This document shows, in pieces, positions 27,146 through 35,897 of a stretch of 64,000 nt of DNA (its first letter is position 1; every line of letters starts with the position of its first letter). The position numbers and the translations under genes are program-made. Source of the DNA: CAWGUU01 sp963825765 (GTDB taxonomy: Bacteria; Actinomycetota; Acidimicrobiia; Acidimicrobiales; AC-14); assembly GCA_963825765.1 (NCBI GenBank), contig CAWGUU010000009.1, positions 434,001-498,000 of the forward strand, given 5' to 3'. Under the pieces are notes generated by a model, which made no database searches, had not been told where the DNA came from, and was given only the letters and a program-made list of their open reading frames with translations.

Positions 27146-27838
27146 ATGACTGATACATCTTCTGGCACCCCATCCGAAACACCGGCTGCCACCCCTTCTG
27201 AAGCACCGCCTGGCACTCCTGGTGAGAGGCCGGCGGCGACGCCGGCCGGCCTGCCCACCCAGGAGCGCACAGGCACCTGGTCCGCCAGCGCCGACACCGT
27301 CGCCTTCACCGCCGACGACGAGGCCAACGCCCTGATCGCCACCGACCCGCTGGCCCTGCTGATCGCCACCCTCCTCAACCAGCAGCTGCCCAAGTCGTAC
27401 GCGTTCCGCAGTCCGTTGGAGCTGAAGGAACGCATGGGCGGACGGCTCGACGCGGCGGAGATCGCGGCAATGGATCCCGACGAGTTTCTCGCCCTGTTCT
27501 CCGAGGACCCCCCCTTCCACCGGGTGCCGGCCCCGTGGGCCAAGCGGACGCAGGTGCTCTGCCAGTGGCTTGTCGACAACCACGGCGGGAAGGCCCAGGA
27601 CGTGTGGGAGCCGGCTCAGACCGGCGAGGAGCTGCTGGCCCGCGTGAGGTCGATCCCGGGCCTGACCAATCAGAAGATGCTGGAGTTCATGGCCATCCTG
27701 GCCATCCAGCTCGAGTTCCAGCCTCCGGGCTGGCGTGACATTGCCGGTCACTACGTCGACCGGGAGTGGTACTCGGTGTCGCCCAGGCCTCGCTTGTACG
27801 GCAAAGAGGCCCGCATCGCCGCAGGCGGCACAGAGTAG
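27146..27838 (+). CDS. HhH-GPD family base-excision-repair-like protein (TIGR03252 type)
   Basis: 230 residues. A disordered Thr/Pro/Ala N terminus (about 1-45) precedes a compact domain: TDPLALLIATLLNQQLP, DAAEIAAMDPDEFLALF, then an HhH-like segment VRSIPGLTNQKMLEFMAILA. This matches the actinobacterial uncharacterised HhH-GPD family. An Asp at the usual catalytic place is not obvious, so glycosylase activity is unproven. The membrane protein gene follows closely. Confidence 0.8.
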   Translation: MTDTSSGTPSETPAATPSEAPPGTPGERPAATPAGLPTQERTGTWSASADTVAFTADDEANALIATDPLALLIATLLNQQLPKSYAFRSPLELKERMGGRLDAAEIAAMDPDEFLALFSEDPPFHRVPAPWAKRTQVLCQWLVDNHGGKAQDVWEPAQTGEELLARVRSIPGLTNQKMLEFMAILAIQLEFQPPGWRDIAGHYVDREWYSVSPRPRLYGKEARIAAGGTE

Positions 27839-27861
27839 GCCTCACCACCCGGCGGCTGGGC

Positions 27862-29736
27862 GTGGTGGGCGCGGCGTCCTGCATGGCCGTGCTCCTGGCG
27901 GTGCCCCACGGGCCGTCGGCCGGTGCCGCCACCGCACCCCCGGGGCCAGTGTCGCTCGTGCTGGTCGACGAGCTGACCTGGGCCGACGCGCCGCCTGAGC
28001 TCGAAGGGTTCGCCAAGGCCAACCTGTCGATGCGCTCGGCCTCCGACCGTTCCGGCGCGGCCGACACCTACCTCACCCTGGGCAAGGGCGGCCGGTCGGC
28101 CGGGTTGGGGGCGGCGGGCGTCGGCCGGGTCGAGCCGCTGGACGGCGGGTTGCGGCTCGTCGATTGGCCGGAGCTGGTCCGGCGGGACAGGTCGCTGCAC
28201 TACGGGGGCGCGCTCGGCTCGCTGGGCCACGCCGTCGAGGGCGCCGGCGGCAGGCTGACCCTCGTGGCCCCGTCGTCGGGGCTGGCCGCGGCCGCGGCGG
28301 CGGCCGACGGCGACGGCGAGGTCCGCAGCTTCCTGCCGTGGAGCGCGGACGCGGTCGGCTCCGCCCGTCGGTCGGGCGACCACCTGGTCGTAGCCGTCGA
28401 CGGCCCCGACCTCGGATCGGCGCTTGGCGCGCTGGACGGCTCGTGCACGCTGGTGGCCAGCGCCTCGACGCCGGACGGCAACCGCCACCTGGGCGTGCTG
28501 GCGGCGTCGCCCGAGTGCGGCCTGGGACGGGATGGCCTCGTATCCGAGTCCACCCACCGCGACGGACTGGCCACGCTGCCCGACGTCACCCGCACCTTCC
28601 TCGGACTGGCTGGCGCCGGCGCCACCGTGCCTCTGACGGCGACGGCCGCGGTCGGCCGGCAGGCCCTCGTCGACGCCGACGCCCGCACGCGGGCTGCCGA
28701 CCTGGCTCGCACCCCGCTGGTGTGGCTGTTCGTCCTCCTGCACCTGGCCGGGGCCGTCGTCGCCGTGCGCCGTCCGGCGGCCAGGCCGGCGGTGGCGTGC
28801 GCACTGCTGGCCGTCCCCTCGGCCGCCTTCCTGGTGATGGTCGTCCCCTGGTGGCGGTGGGGGCCGTGGGTCGCGGTGGCGGCCGGAGGAGCGATGTCGG
28901 CGGCGCTGGCGGTCGGAGGGTCGGTGCTGTGCCGGCGAGACGTGCGAGCCGGCGTCGGCGTACTGGCGGCGCTGGGGGCCGCGGTCGTGGCCGTCGACGC
29001 GCTCTTCGGCGGGCCCCTGGAGATCGACGCTCCCTTCGGCAACTCCACTGTGGGGGCCGGCCGGTTCTTCGGCGTCGGCAACATCGGGTCCGGCGTCCTG
29101 GTGGCCGGGCTGGTGGTGGCCGGCGGCCTGGCCCTCGACGCGTGGGGCCGCCGCGCCCTGCCCGGCGTGGTCGTCGCCCTGGGCGCGGGAGTGGCGGTGT
29201 TGGGGGCACCATGGTTCGGTGCCGACGCCGGGGGCATCGTCTACGGCGGCCTGGCCGGTGGCGTGCTCGTGGTCGGCTTCGTGCGCGGCCGGGTCGGCGC
29301 CCGGTGGCTGGCCGCCCTGGCCGTGGCCGCGGTGCTGACCGCCGTCGTGTTCGCGCTGGCCGACCTGGTGGGCGGCTCCGGGCCGGCCACCCACCTGGGC
29401 CGCGCCGTGGCCGGCGACAGCGTGGTCGACCTGGCCGTCCGCAAGGGGTCGAGGGCCTTGGGGAGCGTGACCAACCCCATGGCCTTGATCGTCGTGATCG
29501 GTGCCGTCGCCCTGGCCGTCGTCCGGCGGCACCGGATGTGGCCGTCACCGGCGCTGCGGGCCACCGGGTGGGCCCTGCTCACGGCGGCGGTGGCCGGCTC
29601 GGTGCTCAACGACTCCGGCGTGATCGTGGGGGCCGCGGTCGTCGCCGTGGCCTGGCCCACCCTGGTGGCCGTCGGCGTGGCCCGGCCGACGGTGGCTCCC
29701 GTCGGTGCCACGGCCGCGGCCGGGCCGCGGCCGTGA
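27862..29736 (+). CDS. Polytopic membrane protein with a secreted N-terminal domain
   Basis: About 624 residues from a GTG beginning VVGAASCMAVLLAVPHG, which acts as a signal sequence. Residues about 25-290 form an extracytoplasmic domain (SLVLVDELTWADAP). Then come roughly ten hydrophobic helices with the conserved-looking motif NSTVGAGRFFGVGNIGSG and later FGADAGGIVYGG. I have seen this arrangement in unnamed actinobacterial membrane proteins. No catalytic motif recognised. It overlaps the next gene by 4 bp (GTGA), implying a shared role with the glycosyltransferase. The exact start is uncertain. Confidence 0.7.
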   Translation: MVGAASCMAVLLAVPHGPSAGAATAPPGPVSLVLVDELTWADAPPELEGFAKANLSMRSASDRSGAADTYLTLGKGGRSAGLGAAGVGRVEPLDGGLRLVDWPELVRRDRSLHYGGALGSLGHAVEGAGGRLTLVAPSSGLAAAAAAADGDGEVRSFLPWSADAVGSARRSGDHLVVAVDGPDLGSALGALDGSCTLVASASTPDGNRHLGVLAASPECGLGRDGLVSESTHRDGLATLPDVTRTFLGLAGAGATVPLTATAAVGRQALVDADARTRAADLARTPLVWLFVLLHLAGAVVAVRRPAARPAVACALLAVPSAAFLVMVVPWWRWGPWVAVAAGGAMSAALAVGGSVLCRRDVRAGVGVLAALGAAVVAVDALFGGPLEIDAPFGNSTVGAGRFFGVGNIGSGVLVAGLVVAGGLALDAWGRRALPGVVVALGAGVAVLGAPWFGADAGGIVYGGLAGGVLVVGFVRGRVGARWLAALAVAAVLTAVVFALADLVGGSGPATHLGRAVAGDSVVDLAVRKGSRALGSVTNPMALIVVIGAVALAVVRRHRMWPSPALRATGWALLTAAVAGSVLNDSGVIVGAAVVAVAWPTLVAVGVARPTVAPVGATAAAGPRP

Positions 29737-31205
29737 CGATCGGCGCCCCGCTGTCGGGGTCGCCCACCACGCGCTCGGCGGTGCGCTGGGGCGCATGGCT
29801 CGCCGCCCTGTTCCTCGCCGTCGGCCTCGTCACCCACCTTCCCGGGCTGATCCAGGAGCTGTTCAACTCCGACGAGGCCAGCCTCGCCACCATGGGCATG
29901 GTCATCGACCGGGGCGGTGAGCTGTACCACGAGACCGGCGACCGCAAGCCGCCGATCGTCCCCTACCTCTACGCCGCCGTCTTCGCCGTCACCGGCGACC
30001 GGGGACTCCAGCCCGTCCGGCTGCTCGGGGTGCTGGCTCTCGCCGCCACCGCCCTCCTCCTGGCCTTCGAGGCCCGCCGCCGGGTCGGGAGCAACCGGGC
30101 CGGTCTCGCCTGCGGCCTGCTGTTCCTGGCCGGCAGCGTCGCCACCTTCCCTGCCGACTCCCAGGCCGCAGGCTTCGAGACCTTCATGCTCCTGCCCATG
30201 ACCGCGGCCGTGGTGGCTGCGGGGCGGGGCTACGGCGTACTCGCCGGGGTCTGCCTGGCCGTCGCCTGCCTGACCAAGCAGACGGCCTTCACCACAGCCC
30301 TGCCGGTGGCGTACCTGCTCCTGAAGCGTGACGGGGCGGGCTGGCCGGCCGTCGCCCGGTGCGCGGCGGCCGCCGCCGCCATCGTCATGGCCGTCGCCGT
30401 GCAGTTCGGCCTGGGGGACTTCCTGCTGTGGACGGTCACCGGCAACGGCGGTTACCTGGCCCTTCGGGGTTCGTTGCTGGGGACGGCGGTGCGGGGCGTC
30501 GGCATGACCGGCGCGTTCGTCGTCTTCAACGGGGTGGTGGTCTGGTGCTGCGTCGTGGCCCACCGGCGGGGCGCGGTCACCGTCGACCTGTGGCTCTGGC
30601 TGGCCGGCGCCGCGGTGGCGGTCCTGGCCGGCTTCCGCTTCTTCGGGCACTACTACCTGCAGCTGCTGCCCCCACTCGTCCTCATGGCGGCCGCCGGCCT
30701 GCCCGCGACCCGGCGGGCGTGGCGGTGGGCGGCGGCGGGCGTCCTCGTGCCCGTCCTGGCCATGTGGGGGTTCGCGTTCTTCCCGCCGGCCGACCGCGGC
30801 ATCCCGGCCTACGCGACGCTGGTTTCCCGCATCGAGGCCCTCACATCGCCGCAGGAGCGGATCTTCGTGTGGGGCCAGTACCCGGAGCTGTACTGGGCGG
30901 CCAACCGTGAGCCGGCCACCCGGTTCATCCACACCGGGTTCCTGACCGGCAACTCCGGGGGCCGTGACCCCTCGATCGGAGAGCCGACCGACGGCCTGCC
31001 GGGCGCCTGGGACCTGCTGGCCGCCGACATGGCGTCACACCCCCCGGCGCTGATCGTCGACACCAGCAGCGCCGCCATCCGCGGGTCGCAGCACTACGCC
31101 CTCGACCTGACGCCCCTATGGGAGGTGGTCCAGCGTGACTACGAGCTGGTGGAGACCGTCGACGGGGTCCGGTTCTATCGGACGGCGGGGGGAACGTCGG
31201 GCTGA
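29733..31205 (+). CDS. Membrane glycosyltransferase, GT39/ArnT-like (PMT_2)
   Basis: 490 residues from a coupled GTG. The first extracytoplasmic loop has the GT-C signature acidic pair (FNSDEASLATMGMVI) followed by DRKPPIVPYLYA. About ten helices follow, then a C-terminal soluble part. Such enzymes move sugars from polyprenyl-phosphate donors onto proteins, lipids or polysaccharides outside the membrane. Forms an operon with the preceding membrane protein. Its 3' end overlaps a convergent small gene by about 30 bp. The acceptor is unknown. Confidence 0.82.
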   Translation: MTIGAPLSGSPTTRSAVRWGAWLAALFLAVGLVTHLPGLIQELFNSDEASLATMGMVIDRGGELYHETGDRKPPIVPYLYAAVFAVTGDRGLQPVRLLGVLALAATALLLAFEARRRVGSNRAGLACGLLFLAGSVATFPADSQAAGFETFMLLPMTAAVVAAGRGYGVLAGVCLAVACLTKQTAFTTALPVAYLLLKRDGAGWPAVARCAAAAAAIVMAVAVQFGLGDFLLWTVTGNGGYLALRGSLLGTAVRGVGMTGAFVVFNGVVVWCCVVAHRRGAVTVDLWLWLAGAAVAVLAGFRFFGHYYLQLLPPLVLMAAAGLPATRRAWRWAAAGVLVPVLAMWGFAFFPPADRGIPAYATLVSRIEALTSPQERIFVWGQYPELYWAANREPATRFIHTGFLTGNSGGRDPSIGEPTDGLPGAWDLLAADMASHPPALIVDTSSAAIRGSQHYALDLTPLWEVVQRDYELVETVDGVRFYRTAGGTSG

Positions 31206-31534
31206 CCCCCGTCGCCTGCCAACTCCTCGGGCGGGATCTCCTCCGGCAACGGGGTCATGCCGTCGATGTTCAGGTGCAGGTCGAACGGGAACGACGCGTC
31301 GACGGCGGCCGCGCTGCGGGCCTCCTCCAGGATCTGGGTGGCGGACTCGCCCTTGAGGAGGCTGAGCACGAGGGCGGCCACCGCCGCCTGTCCCTCCAGG
31401 TGCCCGGCACCGTGCCCGGTGAGGTAGTCGGCCGACGGTGCCTCCGGTGCGATCTCGGAGATGGTGTTCGCTCGGCTCATGGTCTTCTGGAGAATCCCCC
31501 GGCAGATGATCTCGATCTCCTCGAGCTCCTTCAC
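31175..31534 (-). CDS. Hypothetical protein
   Basis: 119 residues from a GTG with a good ribosome site (AAGGAGG, 4 bp before). Predicted helical N terminus (MKELEEIEIICRGILQKTM), central HGAGHLEGQAAVAALVLSLLKGES, and a proline- and acid-rich tail. No family recognised and no membrane segment. The clear ribosome site supports expression. Confidence 0.6.
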   Translation of the reverse strand: MKELEEIEIICRGILQKTMSRANTISEIAPEAPSADYLTGHGAGHLEGQAAVAALVLSLLKGESATQILEEARSAAAVDASFPFDLHLNIDGMTPLPEEIPPEELAGDGGQPDVPPAVR

Positions 31535-31633
31535 AGCGCCTCCTTCTTGACGTCCCGCCTGCAACCTACCCGTATGTCGGCTGGGAGAAGCCCGGCCGAG
31601 GGAGCCGGGCACGCGGGCCGCTGCCCCTTCCCG

Positions 31634-31861
31634 CTAGAAGAAGCTGCCTGGGAAGCCGTAGTGGTCGGTCGGCTCGTAGTCGTCGACCTCCACCACCCGC
31701 CGCGACTGGCTGGCGAAGGCGGCCGCTCCCGGCGGCCACACGATCTTCACCGCGCCGGTCTCGTCGTCCCACTCGGCGGCCAGGACGCGGTGGTGCACCC
31801 CGTCGAGGGTGGCGTGGATGTCCTGCAGCGAGATGAGGCGGCGCCAGGCCATGGGCGCCAA
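31634..31861 (-). CDS. Small hypothetical protein
   Basis: 75 codons from a TTG, or 72 from the ATG at 31852. Sequence features: WRRLISLQDIHATLDGVHHRVLAAEWDDETG, then a hydrophobic-acidic beta-like segment ending YGFPGSFF. It could be a small beta-barrel domain. No family recognised. Coding character and isolation between other genes make it plausible. Confidence 0.5.
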   Translation of the reverse strand: MAPMAWRRLISLQDIHATLDGVHHRVLAAEWDDETGAVKIVWPPGAAAFASQSRRVVEVDDYEPTDHYGFPGSFF

Positions 31862-31919
31862 GAATAGGTTCGGTCAAGGTGGCTGACACCGGCCCGGCCC
31901 ACGGCCTACGTTGGGGGAC

Positions 31920-32789
31920 GTGACCAACTCATCGCGTCTCACAGGGTCCCTGGTGTCGTCGGTAGGACGGGTCGTCGCGCGCGCGCCCGCGATGCGGCCC
32001 AGGTCGACAGCGGCGCGAGCCCGGGCCCCGGTCCCGACGAAGGCGGTCGCCGTCCCGACGCCGACCTACATGAGGTCGGTCCAGGCCGTCCCGGCGCCCG
32101 TCGACTTGTCGGCACCTGCTCCGCCCCAGGGCGGCAGGACCTTCCTCACCGCCTTCGACAGGGCCGCCGAGACCCGCTGGGACCAGGCGCTCAAGATCGC
32201 CAAGACGGTCAAGGGTGCCACCCTCGAGGACAAGGTCAAAGAGGTCACCCGGATGTTCACCAACGAGCTGGCGGTGGTCGGAGCGGCCGCCGGCGGTCTG
32301 TCGTCGGTGGCCCACTTCGGTGCGGTGAAGTCCATCGGGGCGGCCGCCGCCGAGCTGGGCTGGTTCTCCCGCCGGCTGGCCGACCTGGTGCTGACCATGG
32401 CCGCCGTGCACGGCCACACCGAGGCCGAGGTCGAGGAGCGCCGCACGTGGGTGGTGTCGGTCCTGGCCTACGGGAGGACCCACGGCGAGCTGACCACCGG
32501 TGAGCCCCACTCGATCGAGAGCAACTTCTCCGGACAGAACGCGGCGATGGCCGTCGAGCTGCTCCGGCAGGCCAACCGCTTCCTCAGCCACCGGATGGTC
32601 GTCACGTGGGCGACCAGGCGGGGCCACGCCATGATCGGGCGGGCCATCCCGTTCGGCATCGGCGCCACCATCGGGGCCAGCGCCAACTACGCCGCCGTCC
32701 GCAACGTGGCCCGCCAGGCCGACCAGTTCTTCCGCGACCTGCCCCCGGCCCCCGCGCCGGCCAAGGCGTCCGGTCGGTTCCTGGCTTAG
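31920..32789 (+). CDS. EcsC family protein
   Basis: About 289 residues. The disordered N terminus is rich in Ala, Pro and Arg. The domain (about 70-275) has the EcsC pattern of amphipathic helices ending with AIPFGIGATIGASANYAAVRNVARQADQFF. A TTG 9 bp upstream is an alternative start. EcsC-like proteins occur near membranes and ABC systems, but their role is unknown. The gene ends at a large inverted repeat shared with the convergent PPK2 gene. Confidence 0.78.
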   Translation: MTNSSRLTGSLVSSVGRVVARAPAMRPRSTAARARAPVPTKAVAVPTPTYMRSVQAVPAPVDLSAPAPPQGGRTFLTAFDRAAETRWDQALKIAKTVKGATLEDKVKEVTRMFTNELAVVGAAAGGLSSVAHFGAVKSIGAAAAELGWFSRRLADLVLTMAAVHGHTEAEVEERRTWVVSVLAYGRTHGELTTGEPHSIESNFSGQNAAMAVELLRQANRFLSHRMVVTWATRRGHAMIGRAIPFGIGATIGASANYAAVRNVARQADQFFRDLPPAPAPAKASGRFLA

Positions 32790-32900
32790 GACGCCGCTGA
32801 TCATCGCATCGGCCGCTCTGCAGCCGGGCGCCTGACCAGCGCACTTGCGTGCGAAATGCCGTCGTCAGGCGCCGAAGACGGGCTTGATCAGCAGCGTCCT
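32788..32900. terminator. Nested inverted repeats between convergent genes
   Basis: Outer arms AGGACGCCGCTGATCA (32788-32803) and TGATCAGCAGCGTCCT (32885-32900) pair with one mismatch. Inside them GGCGCCTGAC (32827-32836) pairs perfectly with GTCAGGCGCC (32864-32873), and GCAC-TTGC-GTGC lies at the centre. Located exactly between the EcsC and PPK2 stops, it can terminate both. Its size and nesting are more than a simple terminator needs, so a repetitive palindromic element is an alternative. Confidence 0.65.
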
Positions 32901-33711
32901 AGACGACCACGACCCCTTCGAGCCCCTCGACCTGCGGATACTGCGGGTCGAGGGCCTCGAGGGTCTCGATCAGGATCTGGCTGACCGCCCAGTTCCGGAA
33001 CCACTTGCGGTCGGCCGGCACCACGTACCACGGCGCCCGGTCGGTGGACGTGGACGCGATGGCCTCCTGGTAGGCGACCTGGTGCTCGTCCCACAGGGCG
33101 CGGTCGTCGAGGTCCTCGACGCGGAACTTCCACTGCTTGGTGGGGTCGTCGAGCCGGGCCCTGAGCCGCTCGGCCTGCTCCTCCTCGGAGATGTGGAGGA
33201 ACAGCTTGACGATGGTGCAGTCGGCCTCCGACAGCGTGCGCTCGAACTCGCGGATGGCCCGGTACCGGGGCCGCCAGACGTCCTCGGGCGCGAGGCGGCG
33301 GACACGGACCGCCACGACGTCCTCGTAGTGCGAGCGGTTGAAGACGACGAGCTCTCCCTCGGCGGGCGTGTGGAGGTGGACACGCCAGAGGAAGTCGTGG
33401 GCCAGCTCCTCCTCCGTCGGGCTGCGAAACGAGGCGACCCGGGCGCCCACCGGGTTCACGCAGCGGAAAAGATGCTTGATGGTGCCGTCCTTGCCGCCGG
33501 CGTCGAGGGCCTGCAGCACGACCAGGAGCGATCGGCGGCGCTCGGCCCACAGCCGTTCCTGCAGCTCCCCCAGCCGGGCGGCGAGGTCGTCGAGCTCGGC
33601 TGTGGCCTCTTCCTTGGCGTCCGGCGGGCCGAGGCCAAGGGGGTCGATCGTGCGCAGGTCGACAGCCGCACCGGGGACGACCCGCCATCGGTCCGCCATC
33701 GCCGGTCCCAT
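32899..33711 (-). CDS. ppk2: Polyphosphate kinase 2 family protein
   Basis: 270 residues (alternative ATG at 33699). Walker A in LQALDAGGKDGTIKHLF, Walker B region VVFNRSHYEDVV, and a lid with RVRRLAPEDVWRPRYRAIREFE, then DPTKQWKFRVEDLDDR. These are the PPK2 hallmarks. The VNPVGARVASFRSPTEEE segment resembles PPK2 enzymes that phosphorylate nucleoside mono- or diphosphates from polyphosphate. Cytosolic. Alone on its strand, divergent from the RG-rich protein. Confidence 0.92.
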   Translation of the reverse strand: MGPAMADRWRVVPGAAVDLRTIDPLGLGPPDAKEEATAELDDLAARLGELQERLWAERRRSLLVVLQALDAGGKDGTIKHLFRCVNPVGARVASFRSPTEEELAHDFLWRVHLHTPAEGELVVFNRSHYEDVVAVRVRRLAPEDVWRPRYRAIREFERTLSEADCTIVKLFLHISEEEQAERLRARLDDPTKQWKFRVEDLDDRALWDEHQVAYQEAIASTSTDRAPWYVVPADRKWFRNWAVSQILIETLEALDPQYPQVEGLEGVVVV

Positions 33712-33844
33712 CTCCCGACGGTACCGGGGACTGGGATCGCCGCCTGGACGGGCGCCCGGAGCGGGGCGCTAGCCTGGTTTGCGACACGAGCGTCGTCGGA
33801 CGGCAGACCTGCCGGCCCGGGCGCTCCGCTAGGTTGAGCCGGCC

Positions 33845-35749
33845 ATGCCCCGCATCGAAATCGAGCTGACAAGTTGCCGTCCCGACGGGACGTGGACGTG
33901 GCGGGCGGCGGGCGCCCGCCAGCCCAAGGGCAGCTTGGAGGCGTCGGTGCTCCCCGACGGCGCCAAGGTCGGCGACGTCCTGCGAGCCGAGGCCGACTTC
34001 GAGCTCGAGGGCATCCTCGTACGCTCCACCGCCAGCACCACGCCGAAGCGGGCCGAGCCCGAGCGGATCGCCATCCTCGGCTCGGGCAAGGAGGAGCCGG
34101 GTGTCACGACGAACCTCCGCACCGATGTCACGGGTGATCGCGGTCGACGAGGCGGACGCGACGACCGCGACCGCGACCGCCCGCGCGACGGACGAGGCCG
34201 CCCGGACCAGGGTCGGCCCCGACAGGGCGCCGGCCGGGGCCCCCAGGCCGGCCGGCCCGGTGCCGACGGAGGTCCGTCCCGCACGCCCGACCGCGGTGAG
34301 CGCGCCGCCCGCGCCGCCGCCAGCCGCGACCGCCCCGGCGGCGGCCGCCCCGGCGCTGACCGCGCTGCCGGCCGTGCCCGTCCCGGCGATGACCGCCCCG
34401 GCGGCGCCCGTCCCGGCGCTGACCGTCCCGGCGCTGACCGCGCTGCCAGCCGTGCTCGTCCCGCCGGCGCCGACTCTGCCGAGGCCGTTTCTGCCGACGC
34501 CGGCGCTGCTGGGAGCGGTTCTGCCGCTGGCGACGGTGCTGCTGGCACCGGTGCTGCTGCCTCCCGCCCCGCCGGCCGCGACCGGCCCGGCGGCGCCCGA
34601 CCTGCCGGCGACCGTGCCGGGGGGCGCGACCGTCCGGCTGCCGCCGCCCGCCCGCAGCGTGACGGTCCGGTCCGCGGCCGACCCGGCTACGAGCGCTCCG
34701 ACCGTCCGGCGCGGGCCCCGGGTGGTCCCACGGCACCCGCTCGTCCGCCGGCGAAGCGGCTGCAGCCCGGCCGCGCCCACCGCGACTCCGTGGTCTCCGA
34801 GCTGTCGCCCGAGCAGCGGGTCGTGGCCGAGCATGTGCTCAGGGGCGGACTGCCGGCGGTCCGCCAGGCCGTCGAGGAGCAGAACGCCAAGGCGCGCGCC
34901 GTGGGTGGGCCCGAGATCAAAGCCGAGGCCTTGATGGCCATCGCCGAGGACCTTCTCCCGCGGCTGCGGGCCGGGGAGTGGCGTGACAGAGCCGAGGCCG
35001 CCGCCGCCGGCGTGGACGAGATCAGCCTTCGCGACCTCCGGGCGGTCGTCACCGGCGCCGATGTCGCCCGTGACGACGAAGGCAGGACCCTGGCGGTCAA
35101 GCTGCGGGAGGCTCTCGATCGTCGGTCGGCGGCCGAGCAGAAGGCCTGGGTCGACGAGATCACCACGTCGCTCGACGCCGGCAGGGTCGTCCGGGCGCTG
35201 CGCCTCAGCGGCCGCCCGCCCGAGCCCGGGTTCCGCTTTCCAGCGGACTTCGCCGCCCGCCTGACCGAAGCGGCCAGCGACGCGCTGACGGCCGACACCA
35301 CCGCCGACCGTTGGGCCGCCGTCCTCGAGGCGGTCGCGGCCTCACCGGTGCGGCGCACCGTCAAGCCCAGAGGCGTCCCCGCCGAGCCTGGCCCTGAGCT
35401 GACCAAGGCGATCAGGCTCGCCGCCCCGCGGGTCCCTGCCCTCGCCGCCCTCGTGGCCGACGACAAGGCACCCCCCGCCCGCCCACCGCGCCCCCGTGCG
35501 CCGCGGCCGGCCCCGCCCGCCCCCGGAACCCGCCCCGCCCCCGCCGTCCCTCCGCCCGCGCCGCCGGCCCCCTCGCCGGCGCCCCCCGTCGAGGCCACCG
35601 CCCCCGTCGAGGCCACCGCCCCCGTCGAGGCCACCGCCCCGGTCGAGGCCACCGCCCCCGTCGAGGCCACCGCCCCGGTCGAGGCCACCGCCCCGGTCGA
35701 GGCCACCGCCCCGGCGTCCGAGGCCTTGCCGGATTCCGAGAGGGTCTAG
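33845..35749 (+). CDS. Large disordered RG-rich protein with conserved N-terminal and C-terminal domains
   Basis: 634 residues. Residues 1-80 look folded and beta-rich (DGTWTWRAAGARQPKGSLEASVLPDGAKVGDVLRAEADFE would suit an OB-like RNA-binding barrel; inference). Residues about 90-320 are highly charged Arg/Gly/Asp/Pro/Ala repeats like RGG regions. Residues about 320-540 are helical (SELSPEQRVVAEHVLRGG, LMAIAEDLLPRLRAGEWRDRA). The tail is Pro/Ala-rich with PVEATA repeats. I do not recognise the family. The RG-rich region suggests RNA or condensate behaviour. No membrane segments. Confidence 0.75.
   Translation: MPRIEIELTSCRPDGTWTWRAAGARQPKGSLEASVLPDGAKVGDVLRAEADFELEGILVRSTASTTPKRAEPERIAILGSGKEEPGVTTNLRTDVTGDRGRRGGRDDRDRDRPRDGRGRPDQGRPRQGAGRGPQAGRPGADGGPSRTPDRGERAARAAASRDRPGGGRPGADRAAGRARPGDDRPGGARPGADRPGADRAASRARPAGADSAEAVSADAGAAGSGSAAGDGAAGTGAAASRPAGRDRPGGARPAGDRAGGRDRPAAAARPQRDGPVRGRPGYERSDRPARAPGGPTAPARPPAKRLQPGRAHRDSVVSELSPEQRVVAEHVLRGGLPAVRQAVEEQNAKARAVGGPEIKAEALMAIAEDLLPRLRAGEWRDRAEAAAAGVDEISLRDLRAVVTGADVARDDEGRTLAVKLREALDRRSAAEQKAWVDEITTSLDAGRVVRALRLSGRPPEPGFRFPADFAARLTEAASDALTADTTADRWAAVLEAVAASPVRRTVKPRGVPAEPGPELTKAIRLAAPRVPALAALVADDKAPPARPPRPRAPRPAPPAPGTRPAPAVPPPAPPAPSPAPPVEATAPVEATAPVEATAPVEATAPVEATAPVEATAPVEATAPASEALPDSERV
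35585..35710 (+). repeat. Seven copies of an 18-bp coding repeat (PVEATA)
   Basis: Seven consecutive near-identical units of CCCGTCGAGGCCACCGCC, differing mainly at the first proline codon (CCC or CCG), encode (PVEATA)7 near the C terminus of the RG-rich protein. This is a coding minisatellite that can change length in frame. Confidence 0.95.
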
Positions 35750-35765
35750 AACTCCCTCAGTGACC

Positions 35766-35863
35766 GTGCAAAACAGTCGCATAGAGCGACGTTTCTGCAC
35801 GCTGGACGGCGAAATGGTAGGTGAGTGTGCAAAAAACCCTCATATATGCGGCTTTTTGTACTC
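35766..35863. repeat. Two successive A/T-containing imperfect hairpins
   Basis: Hairpin 1 (35766-35800): GTGCAAAACAGTCGC with GCGACGTTTCTGCAC, 14 pairs with two single-base bulges. Hairpin 2 (35823-35863): GAGT/ACTC at the base, CAAAAA/TTTTTG in the stem and a CATATATG core. Both start GTGCAAAA or TGTGCAAAA and end TTTCTGCAC or TTTTTGTAC, so they look related. They stand between the RG-rich gene and the convergent Nudix gene. Terminators or copies of a repetitive extragenic palindrome are both possible. Confidence 0.6.
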
Positions 35864-35897
35864 TCGCCGCGAGACCCGGCGACCCCGGCAGCCGCGC

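Noticed and set aside
35585..35710. 18-bp tandem units as a CRISPR-like array
   Set aside because: There are no spacers and the units are in frame inside a coding region.
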